A stretch of 37,714 nt of DNA, taken from a virus. The translations under genes and the position numbers were made by a program. Shown here piece by piece: positions 20,614-29,335 of this stretch; the stretch's first letter is position 1; each line of letters begins with the position of its first letter. The DNA is taken from positions 1 through 37,714 of IMG/VR virus record IMGVR_UViG_3300012964_000029; one strand, 5' to 3'. A model generated the notes under the pieces. It did not search any database and was not told the DNA's origin. It saw only the letters and a list, made by a program, of their open reading frames with translations.

Positions 20614-21531
20614 ATGACCACACCCATGCAAAGTAGCGGCTTCGCCGATTTATTGGATCCCCGATTTCAAAAGATTTTCGCCGAAGAGCAGAAGCAGCTG
20701 AAGTCGATGCTCTCTGAAATCTACACCATCATTCCGACGAATGGCCGGAATAACATGACGTTCTCCGAAATCGGGACGCTTTCCGACTGGGAGGAATTCA
20801 CCGGCACGATCCCGTACTCGTCCATCAATCAGGGCTACGACGTGACGATGACCCCGGTGGAATTCGCCAAGGGCATCCAGGTCGAACGCAAGCTCTACGA
20901 CGACGATCAATATCATATCTTCGATCAGCGTCCGAAGAACCTGGCCACCAGCGGAAACCGGAAACGCGAGAAGGACGGCGCGCGCATCTTCAACAACATG
21001 TTCAGCGTGGACACCTACTTTTACAATCACTCCGAAGGTGTGGCGCTTTGCTCAAATTCTCATACCACGACAAGCGGCGCGTCCACGGCATCCGGCTTCG
21101 ATAATCTCTCGACCGCTGCGATGTCGGCTACTGCCGTATTCGCGGCACGCCTTCAGATGCTCGGCTTCCGCGACGATCAGGCGCAGCTCTACGATGTTGA
21201 GCCTGATGCGCTATGGTTCCCGCCCGATCTCTCCGAGATCGCGTTCGAGATCACCAAGAGCGCCGGCAAGGTTGACACGGCCAACAACAACCGCAACTTC
21301 CACGAAGGCCGCTACGCGCTGCATGAGTACCGCCGGCTCACCGACACGAACAACTGGGCCTTGGTTGACTCCAGCCAGATGAAGAAGTATCTGTTCTGGG
21401 CAGACCGGATTCCGATGGAGTTCGCGATGGTGGAGGACTTCGATACGCTCGTGGCGAAGTGGAGAGGATACATGCGTTATTCGATGACTTACACGAACTG
21501 GCGGTTTATCAACGGATCGCAAGTCAGCTAA
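20614..21531 (+). CDS. major capsid protein
   Basis: 305 residues resembling Mu gpT-like/HK97-fold heads: FADLLDPRFQKIFAEEQKQL at the N-terminus, then GIQVERKLYDDDQYHIFDQR and FYNHSEGVALCSNSHTTTSG, the strongest family signature. It forms the icosahedral shell. AAGGAG lies nine bases upstream, inside the end of the endonuclease gene. Confidence 0.88.
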   Translation: MTTPMQSSGFADLLDPRFQKIFAEEQKQLKSMLSEIYTIIPTNGRNNMTFSEIGTLSDWEEFTGTIPYSSINQGYDVTMTPVEFAKGIQVERKLYDDDQYHIFDQRPKNLATSGNRKREKDGARIFNNMFSVDTYFYNHSEGVALCSNSHTTTSGASTASGFDNLSTAAMSATAVFAARLQMLGFRDDQAQLYDVEPDALWFPPDLSEIAFEITKSAGKVDTANNNRNFHEGRYALHEYRRLTDTNNWALVDSSQMKKYLFWADRIPMEFAMVEDFDTLVAKWRGYMRYSMTYTNWRFINGSQVS

Positions 21532-21701
21532 TGCCTTCGGTTTCTGCAAAGCAGATGCGCTTTATGGCGGCGGCAGCCCATGACCCGGCCTTCGCAAAGA
21601 GGGCCGGGATCAAGGTTTCGGTAGCGCGGGAATTCAACTCTGTCGATGCCGGGCGGGCCAAGAAGCGCAAGATGCCGAGCAAGCCAACACCTTACAAATA
21701 G
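21531..21701 (+). CDS. small basic head-region protein, 56 aa
   Basis: MPSVSAKQMRFMAAAAHDPA followed by FAKRAGIKVSVAREF. This PS.S..Q..FM.A...P.FA...GI pattern recurs in phage structural regions (often annotated as hypothetical or DUF3008-like). Starts by TAATG overlap with the capsid stop. Confidence 0.65.
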   Translation: MPSVSAKQMRFMAAAAHDPAFAKRAGIKVSVAREFNSVDAGRAKKRKMPSKPTPYK

Positions 21702-21710
21702 GAGTCGTTG

Positions 21711-21923
21711 ATGGCCAATAAACTGTACAACGGTCTCGCCGGCAAAGGTGGCGGCAAGGCTGAAGGCGGCACGCAAGGCGGCACGGCGCAATCGACTGCC
21801 ATGCCGATGAAAACCGCGAACTGGCCGGGACTGCCGGGCAAGACGCAGCGCGGTTCTCGTGCAAACGGGATGCCGACGAGCGGATATTGCGGACCGTTCT
21901 CGCACAAAAAAGAGGGTATCTAA
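21711..21923 (+). CDS. Gly-rich small protein, 70 aa
   Basis: Gly/Thr-rich (NGLAGKGGGKAEGGTQGGTA) with a C-terminal GYCGPFSHKKEG. AGGAG lies six bases before the ATG. Probably a minor virion component by position; no family named. Confidence 0.55.
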   Translation: MANKLYNGLAGKGGGKAEGGTQGGTAQSTAMPMKTANWPGLPGKTQRGSRANGMPTSGYCGPFSHKKEGI

Positions 21924-21998
21924 AACTGGTAAGGGTCGGTGAAATTCCGGCTGGCGGCTCCGTAACCAATCGGAGGCGTTCCTAGACAGGAGAGCAAC

Positions 21999-22979
21999 AT
22001 GCCTATGACCAACTTCACGTATGGCGTAACAAGTTTCGGTATCCCGATGGTTGGTGGCGGAATGCCTATCCCGGTGCCCGGCAACGTCTACTGGGTTCAC
22101 CCTGCATCTGGTAATGCATCGGACGGCAATGCCGGGACAGACCCGCTGCGGCCTCTCGAAACACTGAGTCGCGCGCACACCATGATGACCGCGAATCAGA
22201 ACGACATCGCCATCGTGATCGGTAACAGTTCTGCCACAGCCGGTAATGTCGTGACCGAAGCATCGAGTTTGGCATGGAGCAAGAGCCTGTGTCACATCAT
22301 CGGGACCGCGCATAACCGCGTTGCCCATCGCGTAAGCCTTCGCGGGACTGCGCCAACGAACCTATGGGCGGTGAGCGCGCAGGGATGCGTGTTCGCTAAC
22401 TTCCACGTCAACAGTGCCAACGCGGGTGCCGTGGACGAAATCGCATTGGCTGAAACCGGGCAGCGCAATTCGTATTACAACATGCACATTACCGGCATGA
22501 TCGACTCGACAGCGAGCGGCCCATTCTCTCGCGCAGGCGCAAGGCACATTACCCTGACGGGCGATGGCGAGCGATTCTTCAAGGACTGCGTGATCGGAAA
22601 CGATACCGTTGCCCGTTCAGCGGCCAATGCGAATATCGGCTTCCTGTCGGCAGCGGTTCGGGACTGGTTCGAGGATTGCATGATCCTGTGCGGGACAGGC
22701 GCGGCGACCCCTGTCTGGATTAACGCCAATGCCTCGGGAGCCATTGACAGATGGATCATGTTCAAGCGTTGCCAGTTTTTTGCTCAAGACGCGCTGTCCG
22801 GTGGCACGCAATTGACTCAGGGGCTGTCTGTTCATGCTGCTGCTGGCGGCGCTCTAATTCTCAACGAAAGCCATCAGTGGGGTGCTGCGAAGTGGGAAAC
22901 AACCGCCTCCACAAACGTCATCTTGAACAACGTCAATGCGGCTGCCACAAGCGGATTACAGGTGGCGAACACGAACTAA
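21999..22979 (+). CDS. parallel beta-helix virion protein, 326 aa
   Basis: VYWVHPASGNASDGNAGTDP near residue 31 is the 'dialled-in' start of many pectate-lyase-like beta-helices, followed by repeats of short strands with Asn/Gly turns. No catalytic carbohydrate motif is evident. Next to the capsid gene it may be a head fibre or surface protein rather than a tailspike. AGGAG lies six bases before the ATG. Confidence 0.65.
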   Translation: MPMTNFTYGVTSFGIPMVGGGMPIPVPGNVYWVHPASGNASDGNAGTDPLRPLETLSRAHTMMTANQNDIAIVIGNSSATAGNVVTEASSLAWSKSLCHIIGTAHNRVAHRVSLRGTAPTNLWAVSAQGCVFANFHVNSANAGAVDEIALAETGQRNSYYNMHITGMIDSTASGPFSRAGARHITLTGDGERFFKDCVIGNDTVARSAANANIGFLSAAVRDWFEDCMILCGTGAATPVWINANASGAIDRWIMFKRCQFFAQDALSGGTQLTQGLSVHAAAGGALILNESHQWGAAKWETTASTNVILNNVNAAATSGLQVANTN

Positions 22980-23299
22980 TGCTCTACGAGTTTCATTGCC
23001 CGGAATGTGGGCGCTCTTGGGAAGAGCGGCGCAGGCTTGCGTTAATTGACGAGTCTGCGCCATGTGAATGTGGCGCGCTTGGAGAAAGGCAGATATGTGC
23101 TACGGCAGTTATCTTCAAGTGTGCTGGTTTCCCTGGCAACGACTCGAAGGGTTCATGGAACCGTAGGGACGGCAGAACCATGTCGTTCGGAGAGCATGAG
23201 TTTCTTGCGAAAGAAGCAGCAGACGACGCGGCAGCGAAACCGGATACCTGCGTGAATGTCGCAAAGCGCGGGGACGCCAAACTGATGATAGGAGCCTAA
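22979..23299 (+). CDS. FmdB-like zinc-ribbon protein, 106 aa
   Basis: MLYEFHCPECGRSWEER begins a zinc-ribbon of the FmdB/Zn-ribbon_8 type, with CPEC at 7-10 and CEC at about 29-31. The C-terminal half is variable and charged. It starts by TAATG overlap with the preceding stop. Role in a virion operon is unknown. Confidence 0.65.
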   Translation: MLYEFHCPECGRSWEERRRLALIDESAPCECGALGERQICATAVIFKCAGFPGNDSKGSWNRRDGRTMSFGEHEFLAKEAADDAAAKPDTCVNVAKRGDAKLMIGA

Positions 23300-23303
23300 C
23301 TTT

Positions 23304-24062
23304 ATGCAACTCGCACCGACTACCCCAGAAGCCACCAAGCCACTGCTGCGCCCGGATCAAGCTGCTGAAGCTCACCGGGACATCAAGGCCGCGGAAGAAA
23401 AGCTCAAAAGCCCTCACATCGAGGACAAGCGCGAGGCTCGGAATCAGCTTATCCGGCTGAGAAAGACGGTGACCGAACAGCTTCCCAAGCCTCCGGCAAG
23501 CGCAGAAGAAGAGGGGCGCATGGCTACGCGCTCCAAGCAACTGCTTGAGCATATCGTGTCGGATGGCATGTTGAGCCAAGCTGAGATGCGCGCGTGCCCT
23601 CCCGGTGCGCCGGATCAGCATCTGGCATGGGAGCGCAGGAACAAGGCTGCGATTCTCGAATGGAAAAATCTGCAACTGAGGCTCAAACCCGGCGAGCGCG
23701 AGGCGGCGAACCTTGAACGGCATCGCCCAGTGGCTGGCCGCATGAATCTGGATAACGCTGTAGTTGAACGTAAAATGCTGTTCAACATCGAGAACGTGAC
23801 CGGAGCTACGGTGACGTTTTCCGATGAGGAACTGATCGCGATGCAGACGATTTCCCCGGAAGATCATGCGCGCGTTCCTACCATGTCGAACGAGGAACGG
23901 CAGGTCTGGAAGAAGATGGTCGTGCTGCTGATGGAAAAGGGTGCGTCCGCACCGGTTGCTGTAGTGAAAGCCAAGAAGCCGAAGTATCAGATGACGCCTG
24001 AGCATAAGGCGAAGCTGAAAGCGAGCTGGGCAGCCGCCGCGGCGAAGAAGAAAGCAGCGTAA
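23304..24062 (+). CDS. helical virion-region protein, 252 aa
   Basis: Charged helical protein (AEAHRDIKAAEEKLKSPHIE) with a conserved-looking LNLDNAV-like segment and a Lys/Ala-rich C-terminus ending AAKKKAA. Not recognised. AGGAG precedes the ATG. A structural or assembly role is inferred from position only. Confidence 0.55.
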   Translation: MQLAPTTPEATKPLLRPDQAAEAHRDIKAAEEKLKSPHIEDKREARNQLIRLRKTVTEQLPKPPASAEEEGRMATRSKQLLEHIVSDGMLSQAEMRACPPGAPDQHLAWERRNKAAILEWKNLQLRLKPGEREAANLERHRPVAGRMNLDNAVVERKMLFNIENVTGATVTFSDEELIAMQTISPEDHARVPTMSNEERQVWKKMVVLLMEKGASAPVAVVKAKKPKYQMTPEHKAKLKASWAAAAAKKKAA

Positions 24063-24074
24063 CCGGGGAACGAT

Positions 24075-24602
24075 ATGGCATTTCCGTGGTTGAAAACCGG
24101 CGAAGGACCTCCGAATAAAGGTAAAACACTATCAGATGTAGTTCGCGCAAAAATTTCGGCCACAAAGAAGCGTTTATATGCCGATGGCCTTCGCTCTTGG
24201 AACACTGGTAAGACAATGAATTATTCACAAGAGCATATCGAAAAAATAAGACAAACCGGTAAAAACAATATCGGCAGAAAACCTAGTTCTGAGGAAATAG
24301 AAAAAAGAACAAAATTATTTCCTGGGGATAAATTTGTTGATCCTACAAGCGGATACGTAATGATATGTGATCCGTCTTATTACATTGGGAAAAAACGCAT
24401 TGTCCCCGAACATAAGTTAATTGCCGAAAATGCGCTTGGCCGTAAACTGGCAAGAGACGAAGTAGTGCATCATATAAATGGAGATAGATCAGACAATAGA
24501 ACTAATAATTTATTGATTTGCACTCGCGCATACCACCAATGGTTGCACGGTCGCATGTCTTACCTTTTTCAACGCCTTATGTTTTCTGGGGGTGTAATTT
24601 GA
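24075..24602 (+). CDS. NUMOD3/HNH homing endonuclease, 175 aa
   Basis: The N-terminus has NUMOD3-type DNA-binding repeats (PPNKGKTLSDVVRAKIS, then SWNTGKTM). From about residue 114 the HNH core reads EHKLIAENALGRKLARDEVV and HHINGDRSDNRTNNL, with the His pair and Asn expected for catalysis. The gene is visibly richer in A and T than its neighbours, indicating recent acquisition. Its last codons overlap the next gene's TTG start. Confidence 0.85.
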   Translation: MAFPWLKTGEGPPNKGKTLSDVVRAKISATKKRLYADGLRSWNTGKTMNYSQEHIEKIRQTGKNNIGRKPSSEEIEKRTKLFPGDKFVDPTSGYVMICDPSYYIGKKRIVPEHKLIAENALGRKLARDEVVHHINGDRSDNRTNNLLICTRAYHQWLHGRMSYLFQRLMFSGGVI

Positions 24603-25618
24603 GCTTCCCTTATATTTTTGAAGCGAATTTTGAGAGCGGGACTAGCGGAGAATGGGATAGTTCGACTGGTTCCTTGATTGATTTTCCGCACTACTCTGTG
24701 CTTTCAGGGATTCCCGGTATGGCCATGCCGTACCGCGGGGCATACTGCATGAGAGTGCAGATGAATGCGACGACGGCTTCTCAAGGCGTAGTTGAGGGTG
24801 ACGTAGATATTGCCGATCAGGGCACGGATTGGTTCAGGTTCTATTTGTTTGCGCACTCCAGCGTGACCGCAACGGCTGATGATGTATTCAGCATCTTCGA
24901 GTTACAGCAAGCGGGCGGCGCGACAACCGAATGCACGCTCGGGATGCGGATCACGGCTGCGACGAACCTCCTTGAGATTGGCATAGGTGACGGCACTGCG
25001 CCATCAAGCTATGTCGAATTCCCGCGCGGACGCTGGGTATGCGTTGAATGGAAAGTCAAGGTTGCGACTGGCGGTTCTGGCACTCAAGACCTTTATCTTG
25101 ACGGCAGCGGATCGCTTATTGCCCTGACGAGCCTCACCAATTCAGCGGCAGTAGGAACTTGCGCGTTCGGCACCAAAAACACGCTTTCAACTACGGCCGG
25201 AACTCTGCTCTTTGACGAATTCGCAATGGACGATGCCCGTCTCGGGGCCATCGTTGACCGCCGCAGGGAGTCAATGTATCTGACGAAAACCGGCCATGCG
25301 TTTGTTGGTCCTGGGAAAATCGACAGACTTTCCCTGCAAGCCGGCGCGGCCACAGACAACACGATCACGATCTACGATACCGATACCGGGTATACCACTG
25401 ACGCTACTAACGTGGTGTATCTCGGCGGGAACACGGTATCCAGCGAGGCGAAGGACTTCGATCTGCATCATTGTGTCGAGGTCAAGCGCGGCGCCTACGT
25501 TGTGCTGGCCGGCACGAATCCTCGCGCCATTGTTGGGTTCAGAGCACCGATGTCAATGAGCGATGGTGTCATGCGGAATTACGGAAATCGCAGGACGCCT
25601 CATGCAGTCGGAGCGTGA
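24599..25618 (+). CDS. LamG-like adhesin/structural protein, 339 aa (TTG start)
   Basis: Begins (M)SFPYIFEANFESGTSGEWD, a concanavalin/LamG-like jelly-roll opening; GRWVCVEWKVK and LYLDGSGSLI are further typical strands. A C-terminal beta domain (from about 230) follows. The only start is TTG at 24599, with GGGGGTG upstream inside the HNH gene. The protein probably binds carbohydrate or decorates the particle. Confidence 0.68.
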   Translation: MSFPYIFEANFESGTSGEWDSSTGSLIDFPHYSVLSGIPGMAMPYRGAYCMRVQMNATTASQGVVEGDVDIADQGTDWFRFYLFAHSSVTATADDVFSIFELQQAGGATTECTLGMRITAATNLLEIGIGDGTAPSSYVEFPRGRWVCVEWKVKVATGGSGTQDLYLDGSGSLIALTSLTNSAAVGTCAFGTKNTLSTTAGTLLFDEFAMDDARLGAIVDRRRESMYLTKTGHAFVGPGKIDRLSLQAGAATDNTITIYDTDTGYTTDATNVVYLGGNTVSSEAKDFDLHHCVEVKRGAYVVLAGTNPRAIVGFRAPMSMSDGVMRNYGNRRTPHAVGA

Positions 25619-25634
25619 TGTGGGGTGAGTTGTG

Positions 25635-25662
25635 AACAAGCAAGTGAATCACGGTGCTTGTT
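25635..25662 (+). terminator. intergenic hairpin before the adaptor gene
   Basis: AACAAGCA and TGCTTGTT form a perfect 8-bp stem with a 12-base loop in the 58-bp gap. Only a short AT stretch follows, so it may be a weak terminator, an RNA-processing site, or a structure that governs the adjacent ribosome-binding site. Confidence 0.4.
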
Positions 25663-25676
25663 AATTGGAGCCATAA

Positions 25677-26696
25677 ATGTCAAGTACCTCACAGCCAACC
25701 ACGTTTTCCGACCTTTATACCGACCTCCTGAATCGGATGCGCGCGGATTCGTCCGCGACGGCAACTATCGCGCAGGCAAAACGCTACATCAATACAGCCC
25801 TTCAAGATGTCCACTTAGGTCAAGAGTACAAGTTTCCGTGGGCCGAGCGCAGGACAACCCTCAGAACGCAGAGCGATTACACGACCGGTACGATTGCCGT
25901 CACCCAAGGATCGGCAACTGTCACCGGTTCGAGTACGACATGGAACACGGCAAACGCTTTCGGCGTTGCAAATGTGCGGCCAAACGGGAAGATGGTGTTT
26001 TCCGGTTCCCGTTCGCCATACACCGTGCGCTCGGTTGAAAGCGACACCTCGCTTACGCTGACCGAATTATTCTCGGATACGACGCTTGCATCGGGTTCGA
26101 GCTACACGTATTACGAGGACGAATATGATCTTGCGACTGACTTCCTGCGACCGGTTGACATGCAAACATTCTCCGACGAGCTGGAAATCAGGATCATCAG
26201 CCGCACGGAATTTCGTCGGCGCTATCCGAACAACACGATTCCCGGTAGCCCTCGCGTAGCCTGTCTGCTCGACTACGCGCCGGCTGGCACGACTGCGCCC
26301 GTGCGTCGCGCGCGCTTTGCGCAGCCGCCTGACGACTACTACCGCATCCCGTATGCCTATATCACATGCAATTTGGCGGTCAATGAAAACGGGGTGACTG
26401 GCCCGGCAATGATCGGCGACAAGGATGAACCGATTATCCCTCTTCGCTACCGGCACGCGCTGGTATTTCATGCGGCCTACCACTGGTATCGGGATAAAAA
26501 AGACGACTCGCGCTCGCAGGAAGCCAAGGGCGAGTATGTCGATCTCATGTCACGCATGATGATGGATGTGGAAGTCGGGGCCCCGCGCCCGCGCTTGGAA
26601 CCACGCATCACGCCTTATGTGCGCTCGGCAAGAACGCCTTGGGGGCGCGGCAGGGGCCGTTATGACGCAGACGGCCGCTTTGATCGGGGCGACTGA
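25677..26696 (+). CDS. head-tail adaptor protein (putative), 339 aa
   Basis: TFSDLYTDLLNRMRADSSAT at the N-terminus and later YYRIPYAYITCNLAVNENG and HALVFHAAYHWYRDKKDDSR match the phage adaptor/tail-tubular-A-like family seen in podoviruses. It should form a ring under the portal. GGAG lies six bases before the ATG. Confidence 0.72.
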   Translation: MSSTSQPTTFSDLYTDLLNRMRADSSATATIAQAKRYINTALQDVHLGQEYKFPWAERRTTLRTQSDYTTGTIAVTQGSATVTGSSTTWNTANAFGVANVRPNGKMVFSGSRSPYTVRSVESDTSLTLTELFSDTTLASGSSYTYYEDEYDLATDFLRPVDMQTFSDELEIRIISRTEFRRRYPNNTIPGSPRVACLLDYAPAGTTAPVRRARFAQPPDDYYRIPYAYITCNLAVNENGVTGPAMIGDKDEPIIPLRYRHALVFHAAYHWYRDKKDDSRSQEAKGEYVDLMSRMMMDVEVGAPRPRLEPRITPYVRSARTPWGRGRGRYDADGRFDRGD

Positions 26697-26872
26697 TGCC
26701 GGGACCTATCCAATACGTTCCGGTGCTGCGCAAGACCACGCTTGGAAGAGGCGGACTTTCGAGGGGAATCTTTGACGACGAAAAGACCGAACTTGCCGAC
26801 TACGACATCCTCATTACCGAGGATGGCTTCGACCTGACCGACGAAACCACGGAAGCGACACTTGAGCCGTGA
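26696..26872 (+). CDS. small acidic protein, 58 aa
   Basis: MPGPIQYVPVLRKTTLGRGG then an acidic C-terminus. It starts by TGATG overlap with the adaptor stop and ends in a GTGA overlap with the fibre gene. Short proline-started proteins occur in this position in related phages; function unknown. Confidence 0.6.
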   Translation: MPGPIQYVPVLRKTTLGRGGLSRGIFDDEKTELADYDILITEDGFDLTDETTEATLEP

Positions 26873-28749
26873 CCTGGGACCCCAACAGCGGTGGATTCAC
26901 CCCGGGCGGCTCTGGCTATACCGCGTTATTCGGCCCGGAGTCTGCCAGTCGTGGCGTCACGGTTCAAGACCTGATCAATCTGGGGCTGATCGACGCGAAT
27001 GGCAGGAGTCTCGCTGGTCGAAGTGTTGGTGGCACCCTGTTGAATCCAACGGACACGAGGCTTGCAGCATCCATTTCCGCGATCTTGCAAGACTCGGCAT
27101 CCTCGATTGAACTGAACTCCCCGACACTATTCAAGAAGATGAATGGCGCAGCGGGCGTGGTTATCGGTTCGGCTGGCATTGCCGGATACGATTCGACCGG
27201 CACGGCGACTTTTACGATTGACCCTGCTACTGGCAACGTAACACTCTCAGGCACGATCACCGCGACCGCGGGTGCGATCGGTGGCTTTACTATTGGTTCT
27301 GATTACGTCAGGGATGCGGCCAATTCATTCGGGCTTGCTTCCACCGTTAGTGGCGGTGACGATGTGCGGTTTTGGGCTGGTTCCACCTTTGAGAGTCGAG
27401 GAACCGCTGCCTTTCGCGTTACCGAAGCCGGCGATGTCACCGCCAATAATGCAACCCTCACCGGGACGGTTTCCGGTCGGTCTACCGCCACTCTCGCGGC
27501 GGCGATCAATTCCAGCGGGAACTTGGTCAACGATCTCATCAATGCCAGGCTCGATTCGTCCACCAAGCAAATTCTGAGCGATTTCAATTTCGGAACGACC
27601 GATTATTCTGGCGCCGTCAACGCCGGTAATGTCACTTGGAATGCTTCAACCGGAGCGATTACCGGAGGCAGCGGAGTAATCGTATACCGTAAGGGTATAG
27701 TCGGAGTCGCGGGCGGGGTCACGACGTTCTCGATTGATGCGACCACCGGTGCGGCCACCTTCGCCGGCGCCTTGTCGGCCGCCACCGGCACTTTTGGAAC
27801 CATAACAGCCGGAACATTGAATGGTTTGACGTTCCAGACCGCAACCAGTGGCGCTCGTCTCACCATCAACGAATCCAGCAATAACAAGCTGATCGTCTAT
27901 CCATCGAGTGGTGGGGCAATAGTCGAAATTGGTGGAGGAACTGGCGTGATTTGGGCCAGTTCGTCCTCTATCCTTCAGGCGACCATCCAGAGCACTGCGA
28001 CCGGTTCGGGTATGTCGGCCCTCGTCGGGGCGAGCACGAGCGGTTATGGTCTCTATGGGTCGTCCGCAACCGGGGATTCGGCTTGCCGCGGGGAGAGTAG
28101 CAGCACCGCGCACGGTGTTAGAGGGGTGCATTCGGCGGCCACGGCTACCAGCGGTCTCGTGGGCGCGAACAATGGTTACGACTTTTACGCAGACGGCGGT
28201 GGCACGAATTACGGGCCGTTTACCGGCGCGCACGATGTGCTGTATAAGCCCGCGTCCATCATCGACATCGGGGATATCGTGATCGATGTTCTGTGTGTCG
28301 CCAGGAAAAACATATCGAACACCCTCTTTGAGGTCGAGGCCTCTTCGACACCCGGCCAGAGCGGATCGGTGGGTGTCATGGCGGTGAAGTCCGGTTCGAT
28401 GATAGAACATTACACTCCCGCGGCCTTGTCGGTGAGCCGCAAGAAAAGCAACGGCAAGAACAAGGACGATGACCGTCCGGAAATCCGCCACCCCCAGTAC
28501 GGCAGTATTGAAAGTACTTACCACTTGGGCGCATGTAACTCGCTCGGGGAAGGGCAGATTAATGTCTGTGGGGAGGGAGGTAATTTTCAGGTGGGCGACC
28601 TGATCGTGACCAGTTCCATGCGCGGCAAGGGGATGCACCAGGCTGACAACATCGTTAGAGGAAATACCGTTGCCAAGGCCCGGGAAGCCGTATCATTTGC
28701 GAACGCGGCAGAGGTGAAAATGATTGCATGCATCTATTTGTGTGGTTAA
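26869..28749 (+). CDS. tail fibre / spike protein, 626 aa
   Basis: GTG start in a GTGA overlap. A long Gly/Ser/Thr-rich fibrous region with repeated AGSITA.. and GTGTFGTI-like strands runs to about residue 440, then a GYGLYGSSATGD and GVRGVHSA repeat. The last 170 residues (VGDLIVTSSMRGKGMHQADN) resemble the C-terminal peptidase_G2/chaperone-like domain of fibres. Likely receptor-binding. Confidence 0.75.
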   Translation: MTWDPNSGGFTPGGSGYTALFGPESASRGVTVQDLINLGLIDANGRSLAGRSVGGTLLNPTDTRLAASISAILQDSASSIELNSPTLFKKMNGAAGVVIGSAGIAGYDSTGTATFTIDPATGNVTLSGTITATAGAIGGFTIGSDYVRDAANSFGLASTVSGGDDVRFWAGSTFESRGTAAFRVTEAGDVTANNATLTGTVSGRSTATLAAAINSSGNLVNDLINARLDSSTKQILSDFNFGTTDYSGAVNAGNVTWNASTGAITGGSGVIVYRKGIVGVAGGVTTFSIDATTGAATFAGALSAATGTFGTITAGTLNGLTFQTATSGARLTINESSNNKLIVYPSSGGAIVEIGGGTGVIWASSSSILQATIQSTATGSGMSALVGASTSGYGLYGSSATGDSACRGESSSTAHGVRGVHSAATATSGLVGANNGYDFYADGGGTNYGPFTGAHDVLYKPASIIDIGDIVIDVLCVARKNISNTLFEVEASSTPGQSGSVGVMAVKSGSMIEHYTPAALSVSRKKSNGKNKDDDRPEIRHPQYGSIESTYHLGACNSLGEGQINVCGEGGNFQVGDLIVTSSMRGKGMHQADNIVRGNTVAKAREAVSFANAAEVKMIACIYLCG

Positions 28750-28765
28750 CAGAAAGGAATCCAAA

Positions 28766-28948
28766 TTGACTTCTCAAGAACGCCAAGCCGCCCTGCAAAA
28801 CCTCGTGCAACTGCTTCACGATAATGCAGGAAACAGGCTCACCTTGTCTCTGGTTAACGGGGTGAGTGTCACTCACGGCCAGTTTCTCGATACCCTGCTG
28901 GTTACGGAACCTTCCGCACCGGTAGAAAATGGGGGCGCAAAGGAATAA
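28766..28948 (+). CDS. small hypothetical protein, 60 aa (TTG start)
   Basis: Reads TSQERQAALQNLVQLLHDNA after a TTG at 28766 that has AAGGA seven bases upstream. An ATG at 28724 lies inside the fibre gene. Composition and spacing fit a real small virion-operon gene; role unknown, possibly a fibre assembly factor. Confidence 0.55.
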   Translation: MTSQERQAALQNLVQLLHDNAGNRLTLSLVNGVSVTHGQFLDTLLVTEPSAPVENGGAKE

Positions 28949-28950
28949 TC

Positions 28951-29325
28951 ATGGCAAACGAACTATCGCTATCCGGCCTCGTGGTCGCGTTTACGAAAGC
29001 AAACGTGCCAAGCGTGAGCTTTACGGCGAGCACAATTACGCCGAGCGTCGCCGGAACTCAATGGATGGACAACGTGCAGTCTATCGGCTTTGCGGCTGAA
29101 GAAGCGATTTTAATGGGGGATGTTGCCGGCGGCGGCTACTGTTTCTTCCAAAATATGGATGCGACCAATTTTGTCAGTCTGCGGCAGGGTACCGGCACCT
29201 CGAACTTCATCAAGCTGCTGGCAGGGGAATGGTGCATCTTCCGCATGAGCGCGGATACCACAGCGCCGTATGCCATTGCCGACACCGGGGCGGTCAATCT
29301 GCGCTGCCTGCGGTTCGATCTTTAG
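28951..29325 (+). CDS. beta-rich virion protein, 124 aa
   Basis: Short beta strands with LAGEWCIFRMSADTTAPYAI, a pattern seen in small phage particle proteins. GGAATAATC precedes the ATG, two bases after the previous stop. No family named. Confidence 0.55.
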   Translation: MANELSLSGLVVAFTKANVPSVSFTASTITPSVAGTQWMDNVQSIGFAAEEAILMGDVAGGGYCFFQNMDATNFVSLRQGTGTSNFIKLLAGEWCIFRMSADTTAPYAIADTGAVNLRCLRFDL

Positions 29326-29335
29326 AGGGGATGCC

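Noticed and set aside
23115-24005. Long minus-strand frame opposite the virion-region genes
   Set aside because: Antisense shadow of three supported plus-strand genes; no start signal and unlikely composition.
27646-28638. Long open frame on the minus strand opposite the tail fibre
   Set aside because: It is a mirror of the GC-rich fibre gene: no ribosome-binding site, Arg/His-rich composition and no recognisable domain.
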